A stretch of DNA of 64,000 nt from Saprospiraceae bacterium (GTDB taxonomy: Bacteria > Bacteroidota > Bacteroidia > Chitinophagales > Saprospiraceae). The stretch's first letter is position 1; each line of letters begins with the position of its first letter. Under the pieces are notes generated by a model. It made no database searches. It was not told the DNA's origin and worked only from the letters and a program-made list of their open reading frames with translations. The stretch is from NCBI GenBank assembly GCA_019694295.1, contig JAIBCG010000001.1, forward strand, positions 1-64,000, written 5' to 3'. A program made the translations under genes and the position numbers. Below, in pieces: positions 9,040 through 17,248 of the stretch.

Positions 9040-9939
9040 TTGGAAAGAAATACTTTAGCCCACTTGTCCTTGTTTTCAGTTGCGTTCATTTATGCAGCCA
9101 ATTTTAGTATTGCAAAAATAGTAATGGGAGGTGGTTATGTGCCACCTTCCACTTTTATATTGTGCAGAATAACTTCAGCACTCGTATTGTTTACAGTTTA
9201 CCACTACTTATTCGTTAAGGAAAAAATACAGCCTGACGACAAGAAGCCTATGATTTGGTTGGCATTTTTCGGAGTTGCCGCCAACCAGCTTTTGTTTTTT
9301 ATGGGTCTCGCACTTACTACGCCCATACATGCAGCATTGATTATGACCATCACACCCATATCGGTAGTGATAGTAGAATCCGTACTCCGCGAATCTCCTC
9401 TTACTTTCAATAAAGTGTTTGGCGTTTTAATTGCTTTCACTGGTGCTATATTCATTATTTTGTCAGGTAGTGATATCAGTTTTGATGGTCAAACAATGTT
9501 AGGTGATTTTTTTGTATTTGCCAATGCTGTATTTTATAGTATATATCTGGTGAAAGTAAAACCTCTTGTGCGCAAATATCATCCTATCACCATCAATAGG
9601 GTCACATTTCTATATGGATTTTTTATGGTTTTGCCTTTTGGCTTCCCAAATATTACAGGCATACAATGGGGCGCCTTCGACACTCGTATCTGGCTTTCTT
9701 TCTTATATGTACTTATTTTTACAACATTTTTTGCCTATTATCTCAATTCTTGGGCAATGCTGATAGTTAAACCATCGGTTGTGGGCGTGTATATATATCT
9801 TCAGCCATTGCTCACAATCATTATTGCTATAATTATTGGTACAGACAAACCAGATATTAATATCATTCTTGCCGGATTATTAATCTTTACAGGTGTATTT
9901 TTAACAAGTTATACAAAAAATATTAAGAAAGACACATAG
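9040..9939 (+). CDS. EamA/DMT-family transporter
   Basis: This 299-residue integral membrane protein has about ten hydrophobic helices in two EamA repeats. The first starts FSVAFIYAANFSIAKIVMGG and the second starts near FVFANAVFYSIYLVKVKPL. Drug/metabolite transporters of this family export amino acids, metabolites or other small molecules; the substrate cannot be told. The start is taken as TTG at 9040: an in-frame TAA at 9034-9036 blocks any longer start, and the next ATG falls after the first helix. It stands alone, 58 bases after the Spy-like gene and 240 bases before the next gene. Confidence 0.9.
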   Translation: MERNTLAHLSLFSVAFIYAANFSIAKIVMGGGYVPPSTFILCRITSALVLFTVYHYLFVKEKIQPDDKKPMIWLAFFGVAANQLLFFMGLALTTPIHAALIMTITPISVVIVESVLRESPLTFNKVFGVLIAFTGAIFIILSGSDISFDGQTMLGDFFVFANAVFYSIYLVKVKPLVRKYHPITINRVTFLYGFFMVLPFGFPNITGIQWGAFDTRIWLSFLYVLIFTTFFAYYLNSWAMLIVKPSVVGVYIYLQPLLTIIIAIIIGTDKPDINIILAGLLIFTGVFLTSYTKNIKKDT

Positions 9940-10146
9940 TAATATAACATACTTACAAGATATCTACGAATTATCAATAGAACTTAATAAGCATAATAAC
10001 TATTCAAATATTTAAATAATTTTGCCATTAATCGCTGACGAACAATGATTTATGTATGCCTAAGGTTTTTTGATAATATAAGAACAACTAGAAATTTTTT
10101 TTAAAATTAGCTTCAAAAATATTCGGATACTTCATCAAATTACCCA

Positions 10147-10154
10147 TATATTTG
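10147..10154 (+). promoter_or_regulatory. Putative -7 box (TATATTTG) for the TPR gene
   Basis: TATATTTG fits TAnnTTTG and lies 25 bases before the ATG at 10180. A second match, TAATTTTG, occurs at 10017-10024 in the same 240-base intergenic region, which otherwise shows only A+T-rich sequence. Confidence 0.4.
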
Positions 10155-10179
10155 TTCGATAAGAGCATATTGACATAAC

Positions 10180-11577
10180 ATGAAAAGGAAAGGGCAGAGA
10201 TCTGAACAGACACCAAGCCAATTGGTATCGGATTATACTATAATGCTGGAAAACGGCGAAATCGATTTTATTAAGGAAGATGATTGGCAAAGTCTGATTG
10301 ATTATTTTGTAATTAATAACAGATTGTCAGACGCACTTGAAGTCTCACAGAAAGCCATCGAACAGCACAATTTCTCAATAGAGCTTCATATCAATCATGC
10401 AAGAATGCTGCTAGCCAATGAATTTTATCGTGAGGCGGTCCTTTTTGTAGAAGAAAAATCTTACTTGTCACCCAATGATCCGGAATTTATCCTCGTAAAA
10501 GCACAAGGTATGTTGAACCTGGGTGAAGAAGACTGCTGTCAGGAGCTCATTTCTTCTATTAAGAAAGATGCAGACAACGACTTGCTAACAGATATTTTGC
10601 TCACCGAAACCGATTTGTATGAGCGTGCACAAGAATTTGATCTTATGTTTGATGCATTACAGAATATTCTGCTCATCCACCCGGACAATACTGAAGCCCT
10701 AGAACGTATCTGGCTTTGTACAGAATTGTCAGGCCGGTACGAAGATAGTATTTTGCTACACCAGAAGATAATCGAAAATGACTCTTACTCATTTCAGGCA
10801 TGGTATAACCTTGGGCAGGCATATTTTAGCATGGAACAATATGACCAAGCAGCTGATGCATTCGAATATGCTTATTTGATAAATGAAGACTTCGAATTTG
10901 CCTATCGCGACAGAGGCGAGTCGCTCTTGTTGCTTACACATTATGAACTAGCACTCAATTGTTATCAGGAAGTAAAAGAAAGATTTGTGCCGGATGCCGA
11001 CCTGTATTGTAAAATCGGCCAATGTTATGCATTTCTTGAGCAACCCGAACTGGCTATAGATCATTTCAGTGTTTCTCTGCAGATGGGTAATACCACCGGT
11101 GAAGTTCATTTTCACTTGGGTGTATGCCTGGTAACGCTCGAAAAATTTATAGGCGCCGAACAATCATTGCGAAAAGCAGTAGAACTTGAACCAGAACGAG
11201 AGGAATATCATCTGGCACTGGCCGATTTGTATTTTCAACAAGAAAATTATGAACTAGCATCTATTTCTTACCAAAAGGCTGTCGATCTTGCTCCTGAAAA
11301 TTACCTTATCTGGTGTCAATATGCGGGTTTCTTGTTATTGACTCATGGCGATGAAGCTGCTATGGAAGCTATTGATGAGGCATTATTCTACAGTGATTCT
11401 GCCGAGTTGCACTATCTAAAGGTGGTGTGTATGCTCTCAGCAGGCAAAAGACAGGAAGCCATCATTAATCTTATGAAATTAATGGATACTTATCCTGAGC
11501 ATGCGGATTATGTTTATGAAGTAATGCCCGACTTAAAGGACGATGCAGAGGTTACGGCCATCATTGCAGGCCTGTAG
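10180..11577 (+). CDS. Cytoplasmic tetratricopeptide-repeat protein
   Basis: This 465-residue protein is built almost wholly of TPR helices. Clear units include AWYNLGQAYFSMEQYDQAAD, DLYCKIGQCYAFLEQPELAI, VHFHLGVCLVTLEKFIGAEQ and YHLALADLYFQQENYELASI, followed by weaker ones. There is no signal peptide or membrane helix, so it is probably a cytoplasmic scaffold. The protein is very acidic. No enzymatic domain is attached. It is followed by a convergent gene 18 bases away. Its partner cannot be told from sequence; TPR proteins of this size are common and functionally varied in Bacteroidota. Confidence 0.88.
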   Translation: MKRKGQRSEQTPSQLVSDYTIMLENGEIDFIKEDDWQSLIDYFVINNRLSDALEVSQKAIEQHNFSIELHINHARMLLANEFYREAVLFVEEKSYLSPNDPEFILVKAQGMLNLGEEDCCQELISSIKKDADNDLLTDILLTETDLYERAQEFDLMFDALQNILLIHPDNTEALERIWLCTELSGRYEDSILLHQKIIENDSYSFQAWYNLGQAYFSMEQYDQAADAFEYAYLINEDFEFAYRDRGESLLLLTHYELALNCYQEVKERFVPDADLYCKIGQCYAFLEQPELAIDHFSVSLQMGNTTGEVHFHLGVCLVTLEKFIGAEQSLRKAVELEPEREEYHLALADLYFQQENYELASISYQKAVDLAPENYLIWCQYAGFLLLTHGDEAAMEAIDEALFYSDSAELHYLKVVCMLSAGKRQEAIINLMKLMDTYPEHADYVYEVMPDLKDDAEVTAIIAGL

Positions 11578-11595
11578 TCCACCAAGAGCATTCAT

Positions 11596-12489
11596 TTAAT
11601 CATTATTTACTACACGTATTTTCATCCAGACATCTTGTTCGGGTCTGTCACCCGGTAAAGTCTTTACGGCAGCTATTTTGTCTATAATATCCAAGCCTTT
11701 GATAACTTCGCCAAATACTGTATAATCCATATCAAGAAATGGTGTGCCGCCAAGTCTCTCGTATTTTTCTACTATATCTTTTGGATAATTAAAACCCTTA
11801 GCTGCTTCTGTTCTCTGCAAGCTTCTTGGGTCAACTGGTCTACCCTGCACAATATAAAACTGTGAGCCCGAAGAACGCTTGTCAGGATTTACAGCATCTG
11901 ACATGCGAGCTGCTGCTAATGCCCCTTTAGTATGCGCTAGAGATGAATTAAATTCTGCCGGAATGGTATAGCCTGGGCCACCACTTCCAAGTGGTACTCC
12001 TGCTGATGCCCCCTTTGAAGTAGGGTCACCTCCCTGAATCATAAAACCATTGATAACACGATGAAATAGCAGACTGTCATAAAATCCCTGCCCGGCAAGT
12101 TTTAGAAAATTGTCTCTATGGTGTGGTGTCTGATCGTACAATACTGCAGTCATCGTACCGAATGGTGTTTCTATCTCTACAGTGCAATGTTCTGGTGCAG
12201 AAATTTCTAAAGTCATGGTTTTGTTGTTTTGTTTTTTACCTTTAATAGCAGTAAGCGTAACAGTATAAGTGCCTGCAGACGCATATTGATGGGTTGGGCT
12301 CACCTCAGTGGAGCTTCTGCCATCTCCAAAATCCCAACTGTACGATTTGGCTTTTTTTGATGTATTTTTAAAATAAATATTACTGAATGCTTTTTTGTTA
12401 GTACTGGTACATTCGAAGTCAGCCTGTTGGGCCAATATGCTAAATGAAGCAGTAGTCAATAACAGAAGAAAGATGCTTTTAAGATTCAT
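11596..12489 (-). CDS. Exported PKD-domain cyclophilin-type peptidyl-prolyl isomerase
   Basis: This 297-residue protein starts with a signal peptide (cleavage near SILAQQ, residue 20). Residues ~25-95 form a PKD domain (SYSWDFGDGRSS, THQYASAGTYTVTLTA). The rest is a cyclophilin: FLKLAGQGFYDSLLFHRVIN, FMIQGGDPT, GSQFYIVQG and FGEVIKGLDIIDKI, which correspond to the HRV, MxQGGD and SQFF segments of the family. Cyclophilins catalyse cis-trans isomerisation of X-Pro bonds; this one would act outside the cytoplasm on exported proteins. The PKD module is usual in extracellular proteins and less so in a foldase, and may tether it to a partner or to glycan. It appears monocistronic. Confidence 0.92.
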   Translation of the reverse strand: MNLKSIFLLLLTTASFSILAQQADFECTSTNKKAFSNIYFKNTSKKAKSYSWDFGDGRSSTEVSPTHQYASAGTYTVTLTAIKGKKQNNKTMTLEISAPEHCTVEIETPFGTMTAVLYDQTPHHRDNFLKLAGQGFYDSLLFHRVINGFMIQGGDPTSKGASAGVPLGSGGPGYTIPAEFNSSLAHTKGALAAARMSDAVNPDKRSSGSQFYIVQGRPVDPRSLQRTEAAKGFNYPKDIVEKYERLGGTPFLDMDYTVFGEVIKGLDIIDKIAAVKTLPGDRPEQDVWMKIRVVNND

Positions 12490-12588
12490 ACTCAGAAAGA
12501 ATAATTAATTGATGAGCGAATAAGAAACGTAAATAATGCAGAAAAGTTGTAGTTGAATCATGACTATCATTTTGTGTAAAACATACAC

Positions 12589-12948
12589 TTACCACGAGTT
12601 TTCTTTTGCCAGAACATCAAAATACTTGATTGCCTCAGCCTTCAAGAGTTTTTCCTGATTGTCCACACCTTCTGCCGACACTTTTCTTAGTTGTTTGAAA
12701 TGTGGCCATCCGTCTTCATCACGACCTATGAATTCGTAATAACCATCGTGACTGAGCAGACTACATACACCTATGTGCATCAGATCTTGTTTTTCTTCTT
12801 TTGTCCATTTCTTCCGCGGCATACCAAGCTCTTGAATGCCTATAAGTATAAGTACAGTATTCATATCGGGTAGCCTGTCGTTACCAAGCTGATCTTTGAT
12901 AAGGTGCTGGATTCTAAGCCAGTCAAAATCTAATTGCCAGTCTTCCAT
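12589..12948 (-). CDS. Conserved small hypothetical protein
   Basis: This is a 119-residue soluble protein without signal peptide or membrane helix. It is acidic and has a compact pattern: an N-terminal helix (DWLRIQHLIKDQL), a central GIQELGMPRKKWTKEEKQDL segment, and an aromatic strand pair (YYEFIGRDEDGWPHFKQL). I recognise no domain. The composition and codon use resemble neighbouring genes, and the ATG is preceded by an A+T-rich region. It follows the LolC/E-type permease gene after 99 bases on the same strand and could be its distal operon member. It is probably a real gene, but its function is unknown. Confidence 0.78.
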   Translation of the reverse strand: MEDWQLDFDWLRIQHLIKDQLGNDRLPDMNTVLILIGIQELGMPRKKWTKEEKQDLMHIGVCSLLSHDGYYEFIGRDEDGWPHFKQLRKVSAEGVDNQEKLLKAEAIKYFDVLAKENSW

Positions 12949-13047
12949 TTTTTATATTTACCCTTTATTTTCTCTAATTACTATACAAATATTTTAGGAA
13001 ATCGTTTTTACTTGTTTCACAAATATTTTTATTTCAATACCCTATTT

Positions 13048-14274
13048 TCAATCACCATATTTAAAAAGTGTCGATGAACGAGAGGCCATTTTTGCCGGAA
13101 AATAAGATGCCAGAAAACCAATCATCGAAACAATAATAAGAATAGCTGCTATATCTGTTATTTCCATTTGTACCGGGTACACATTCACTGCAAAGCCTTC
13201 AGGTACACCTACTATCCCTACTGTTTTTTGGAGAATATACAGTATTACTGCTACAGCCAGACCCACTAGAAAACCAACAACAGATAACAACATACCAAGG
13301 TTGAGAAAAATACTGAATACCTGTTTGTCTTTCATGCCGAGTGATTTGAGTGTTGCCAGGTCAGATTTTTTTTCTAATACCAGCATCCACAATGCACATG
13401 TCATGTTGAATGCTACTAGTAGCAGAGTAAGTGAAAGTATAGCAAAACTTACCCATTTTTCGATGTTCATGAGTTTTAGAAAAGCTTCTTCCTGCTGATA
13501 TCTGTTTTTCACATCAAATTTTTCTCCTACAACTGCCTGTATATTCTTCTGTAAGGTCTTGACATTTTTTTTGTTGTCTATCTTCAGTTCAATGGCACTT
13601 AAACTATTCGGTTTGTTGAGTAGTTCTTCCACAAACTCAAGTGAAGTGATCACATATTCATAATCCACATCTTGTTGTATCGAAAACAATGCTCCCGGAT
13701 ACAAAAAGCGCCTGGTAAATGGTTGCGATATTATTCCTGCTTCATCTTCATTTGGCGAATACACCGAAATCGGTTCTGACAACTGCGAAGGCATTGTACC
13801 AAGTTTATTAGCAAGCCCAAAACCGATAATGCCATAATCCGTTTTATCCTTCGTAAGCATGTATTCTCCTTCAAGTATTGCCGAATCAAGTGATGCTACC
13901 TGCCTGAAATGCTTGTCAACACCTTTTAATGTACCAAAATCCTGAACTTTTTCACTTTCGAACAAGGCTTTTTCTTCCAGAACTTTTGAAACCGCCAATA
14001 CGCCTTCTGTGTTTTCAAGTTTCTTAATCATCACTGAATCACGTTCGAAAAATTTTCCCTCACGTGGTGTTATTTTGATATCAGGATTGAACTGATTGAG
14101 CATTTTGGTTATCAGTCCTTCAAAACCATTAAAGACTGACAATACCAGAATAAGTGCCGCAGTACCTATCGATATACCAAGTATAGAAATGGTACTGATG
14201 TAATGTATGGCATTCGCCGAGCGCTTGCTGTAAAAATATTTCCTTGAAAATATAAAGGACAGAGTTCTGTTCAT
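13048..14274 (-). CDS. FtsX-like ABC permease of the LolC/LolE type
   Basis: This 408-residue protein has the layout of lipoprotein-releasing permeases. One N-terminal membrane helix (about residues 26-48, ISILGISIGTAALILVLSVF) is followed by a large periplasmic MacB-PCD-like domain (about 50-270) and three C-terminal helices (about 275-400). Features typical of the family are the SGL-like SVFNGFEGLI after the first helix and the cytoplasmic coupling segment EKKSDLATLKSLGMKDKQVF. With a LolD ATPase, such proteins extract lipoproteins from the inner membrane for delivery to the outer membrane. The ATPase is not encoded here. The gene starts one base after the GH3-beta-lactamase stop, so the two are almost certainly co-translated. 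Confidence 0.9.
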   Translation of the reverse strand: MNRTLSFIFSRKYFYSKRSANAIHYISTISILGISIGTAALILVLSVFNGFEGLITKMLNQFNPDIKITPREGKFFERDSVMIKKLENTEGVLAVSKVLEEKALFESEKVQDFGTLKGVDKHFRQVASLDSAILEGEYMLTKDKTDYGIIGFGLANKLGTMPSQLSEPISVYSPNEDEAGIISQPFTRRFLYPGALFSIQQDVDYEYVITSLEFVEELLNKPNSLSAIELKIDNKKNVKTLQKNIQAVVGEKFDVKNRYQQEEAFLKLMNIEKWVSFAILSLTLLLVAFNMTCALWMLVLEKKSDLATLKSLGMKDKQVFSIFLNLGMLLSVVGFLVGLAVAVILYILQKTVGIVGVPEGFAVNVYPVQMEITDIAAILIIVSMIGFLASYFPAKMASRSSTLFKYGD

Positions 14275-14275
14275 G

Positions 14276-17248
14276 TCAGAGTAATGATTCGTATATGGCA
14301 GTGTGCATCCGTTCGCGATAATCTTCTTTGACGAGTTTACGATTGTTCATAGTAGGGAAAGTCCTGTTTGACAAGAATACAAAGATGATGTCATTTTCAG
14401 GATCAGCCCAAACACAAGTACCGGTAAATCCGGTATGACCGAATGTTTTATCTGATGCCAGTTTTGACATATTTGAAGGGGTCTGCCTGTCGGTAACACC
14501 AAGGTCAAACCCAAGCCCGCGCCGGTTGCATCCATCACATCGCGAAGTGAATAACCTTACTATCTGCGGTGTCAGATATTCTTTTCCGCCATAAGAACCT
14601 TTATTTATTAGCATCTGCATAATAACCGCCAGATCACGCGAATTTGAAAAAAGTCCGGCATGACCGCTAACTCCTCCAAGCATGGCAGCACCCATATCGT
14701 GTACGTATCCCTGTATTTTCCTAAATCTGAAGTAATTGTCCATCTCAGACGGCACAATCCTCGATTTGTGAAAACGGTTGATTGGTCTGTACCCGGTGGT
14801 CTGCAATGCCAGTGAATGGTAGAAAGATTTGTCAGCAAATTTGTCAATAGTAGTTCCGGTAATCCGGGTGATGGCCTCTGCAAGTAGGTAAAATCCTAGA
14901 TCACTATAGCGGTAGTGACCAACATTGGGCAACTCACTATTCACTATTTCATTATACATAACTTCGCGGTAGCTATTCTTCATGTAAAGGCTGTCCGTCA
15001 CTTTTATTGAAAACACACTGGTTCGTTTTCTTGAATATACCTCAGGCGATGGAAATGATTTATTACCTACACGCACCAATGTTTTTTCATAAAATGGTAT
15101 CCATGACCTAAGACCTGCCCGGTGAGTCATGATATCTTTGATAAGCAAATATTCCTTATTAGAATAACACAATTCGTCAAGATAAGAAGACAGTGGCTCG
15201 TAAATGCTGATTTTGCCTTCTTGCTGCAATTTCATAACGGAGAGTGTAGTGGCGGCTATCTTAGTGATAGAAGCAATGTCGTATATGCTGCGTGCAGTCA
15301 CTGCAGTTGTTTTGTCATAAGTCGTATAACCAAAAGATTTGTCAAACACAATTTTACCATCCTTGGCTACCAGTACCTGACAACCCGGAGTTGATTTTAT
15401 ATTGATAGCATCATTGGCAAGCAAATCAATAGCATTGAGCTTTATTGAACTGAGTCCGACACGTTCTGGCAAATCATATCCTATTCTGATTGGTTTATTG
15501 ATGTTGAGGCCTAATCCGTACCTGCTTTTGAACGAAGATGTTACCGGTAGCTTCCCTTTGCAGGTAGCACCACCCAATAATACCTGTGCTGCCAAATCCT
15601 GAAAATCTGGTGTGTCTTCATAAGCTTGAAGAAGGTATGGTATCTGGTCAAAATTTTTTAGGATATAGGGCGAACCAAAATTGACAAGAATCACTTTCGA
15701 TACAGCTGCAATATCTCTCACCAGATCTATTTCGTTAGCGGTCAGGTTGTACTTGTTCTTCGGATTGTTGGTAAGACCATGAAGGCTTACTATGACATAT
15801 TGTTTATTGCGACAATGGTTGATGATTTGTTTTTTTCTGTCTTCACCGTCTGTTTTACCAAATGTGTAATAAGAGCATTTTACGTATTTGTCTATTGTGT
15901 TTTGGAATGTTTGGACCGACTTTGTACCTACAGCTACGGATGTGAGTTTCAGATCTTCGATATTCTTGAGCGGAATTTTATCCGACGGATTCCTGACAAG
16001 AGTGAGAGCATTTTCTATTAAGGTACGGTTGAGTGCGATGGCTTTTTCTGAATTAAGATCATATGCAAGGTTAAATAAGTTGATTGGCTGATAGTTTGAC
16101 AAACCAAAACGGTATTTTGCCTCAAGTACCTTTCTTACTTTATTGTTGATGTCTTCTTCTTTCAGTTTTCCATTTTCTATATATTCCTTGATGGTTTTTA
16201 ATGCCTGTGGTACACTTTCGGGCAGTAGCAATACATCATTTCCTGCCAGCAATGCCTCTGCTTCCACTTCACCCGATTCGTAATTTTTTGTAACGCCTTT
16301 CATCTCAAGACCATCCGTAAAGATTAAACCCCGAAAACCCATTGTTTTGACCAAAAGATTATTGATGGCTTTTGCTGAAAGGCTCACAGGTACTTTCGGA
16401 TTGTTTTCTATTGCTCTTACATTAAGATGGCCGGTCATTACAGATTGTACACCCTGACTGATGAGCGTTTTGAATGGGAACAACTCCAGTGTATCGAGCC
16501 GCGCCATTGGTTGTGTGAGTACCGGTAGGTCGTAGTGTGAATCAACATCCGTGTCACCGTGTCCAGGAAAGTGCTTAGCGCATGCCATGATTCCATTATC
16601 CTGCAATCCTTTCATATAGGCAGTTGCTTTAACGGCTACGTTTTCGCGGTTTTCGCCAAAAGAGCGGAAATTAATGACCGGATTGTCGGGATTGTTGTTG
16701 ATGTCGGCTACCGGGGCAAAATTGATGTGTACGCCCAGACGCTTCAACTGAAGGGCTATCTCTTTGCCCATGTCGTTTATCAGTTTTTCATCTCTTATGG
16801 CTCCTAATGTCAGTGATTTTGGAAAACTCATGACAGAATCAGTTAGTCGCATACCGAGCCCCCATTCAGCATCCATGCTTACCATCAAAGGAATGTTGGC
16901 AAGTGACTGATAATAATTGGTGAGGTTGGCCTGCTTGCCGGGTGTACCCTGGAAAAAACACAATCCACCAACCTGGTAATTTTTAATCAGATTGGCAACA
17001 TCCTGTTCGTATTCAGGTGTTTTGTTACTGTGTGCACGTACCATCATCAGCTGGCAGATTTTTTGGTCGAGCGTTAGTGTGTTCATCAGTGAATCTACCC
17101 AGACATCCGATTTCTGAACATTGTAGGGCATTTTGTTGAATACAATAGAATTCGACTTTGGACTGATACATAGAAATCCGATTAGTAACAGTGCAGATAA
17201 TATTTTCTTTCTTTTCTTCAACATTTTATCTGATAGGTTTACAGGCAT
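14276..17248 (-). CDS. Exported glycoside hydrolase family 3 (NagZ-like) fused to a serine beta-lactamase-family domain
   Basis: This 990-residue protein has an N-terminal hydrophobic export segment (about residues 16-30). A GH3 domain of the NagZ beta-N-acetylglucosaminidase type follows, with KHFPGHGDTDVDSH at 225-238 and the nucleophile Asp312 in FTDGLEMKG. A linking C-terminal GH3 alpha/beta domain runs to about residue 600. The last ~370 residues are a class C beta-lactamase-like serine hydrolase with SITK (Ser660, Lys663), a YSD motif in YSDLGFYLL and the HTGFTG segment. The combination suggests trimming of peptidoglycan sugars plus a peptidase or esterase activity in the periplasm. The ATG overlaps the upstream stop in TAATG, fixing the start and implying coupling to the GT-C gene. 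Confidence 0.93.
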   Translation of the reverse strand: MPVNLSDKMLKKRKKILSALLLIGFLCISPKSNSIVFNKMPYNVQKSDVWVDSLMNTLTLDQKICQLMMVRAHSNKTPEYEQDVANLIKNYQVGGLCFFQGTPGKQANLTNYYQSLANIPLMVSMDAEWGLGMRLTDSVMSFPKSLTLGAIRDEKLINDMGKEIALQLKRLGVHINFAPVADINNNPDNPVINFRSFGENRENVAVKATAYMKGLQDNGIMACAKHFPGHGDTDVDSHYDLPVLTQPMARLDTLELFPFKTLISQGVQSVMTGHLNVRAIENNPKVPVSLSAKAINNLLVKTMGFRGLIFTDGLEMKGVTKNYESGEVEAEALLAGNDVLLLPESVPQALKTIKEYIENGKLKEEDINNKVRKVLEAKYRFGLSNYQPINLFNLAYDLNSEKAIALNRTLIENALTLVRNPSDKIPLKNIEDLKLTSVAVGTKSVQTFQNTIDKYVKCSYYTFGKTDGEDRKKQIINHCRNKQYVIVSLHGLTNNPKNKYNLTANEIDLVRDIAAVSKVILVNFGSPYILKNFDQIPYLLQAYEDTPDFQDLAAQVLLGGATCKGKLPVTSSFKSRYGLGLNINKPIRIGYDLPERVGLSSIKLNAIDLLANDAINIKSTPGCQVLVAKDGKIVFDKSFGYTTYDKTTAVTARSIYDIASITKIAATTLSVMKLQQEGKISIYEPLSSYLDELCYSNKEYLLIKDIMTHRAGLRSWIPFYEKTLVRVGNKSFPSPEVYSRKRTSVFSIKVTDSLYMKNSYREVMYNEIVNSELPNVGHYRYSDLGFYLLAEAITRITGTTIDKFADKSFYHSLALQTTGYRPINRFHKSRIVPSEMDNYFRFRKIQGYVHDMGAAMLGGVSGHAGLFSNSRDLAVIMQMLINKGSYGGKEYLTPQIVRLFTSRCDGCNRRGLGFDLGVTDRQTPSNMSKLASDKTFGHTGFTGTCVWADPENDIIFVFLSNRTFPTMNNRKLVKEDYRERMHTAIYESLL

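Noticed and set aside
9940-10179. Possible small gene or RNA in the longest intergenic region (240 bases)
   Set aside because: It is A+T-rich with two -7-like boxes; I see no open frame with a good start and no stable hairpin.
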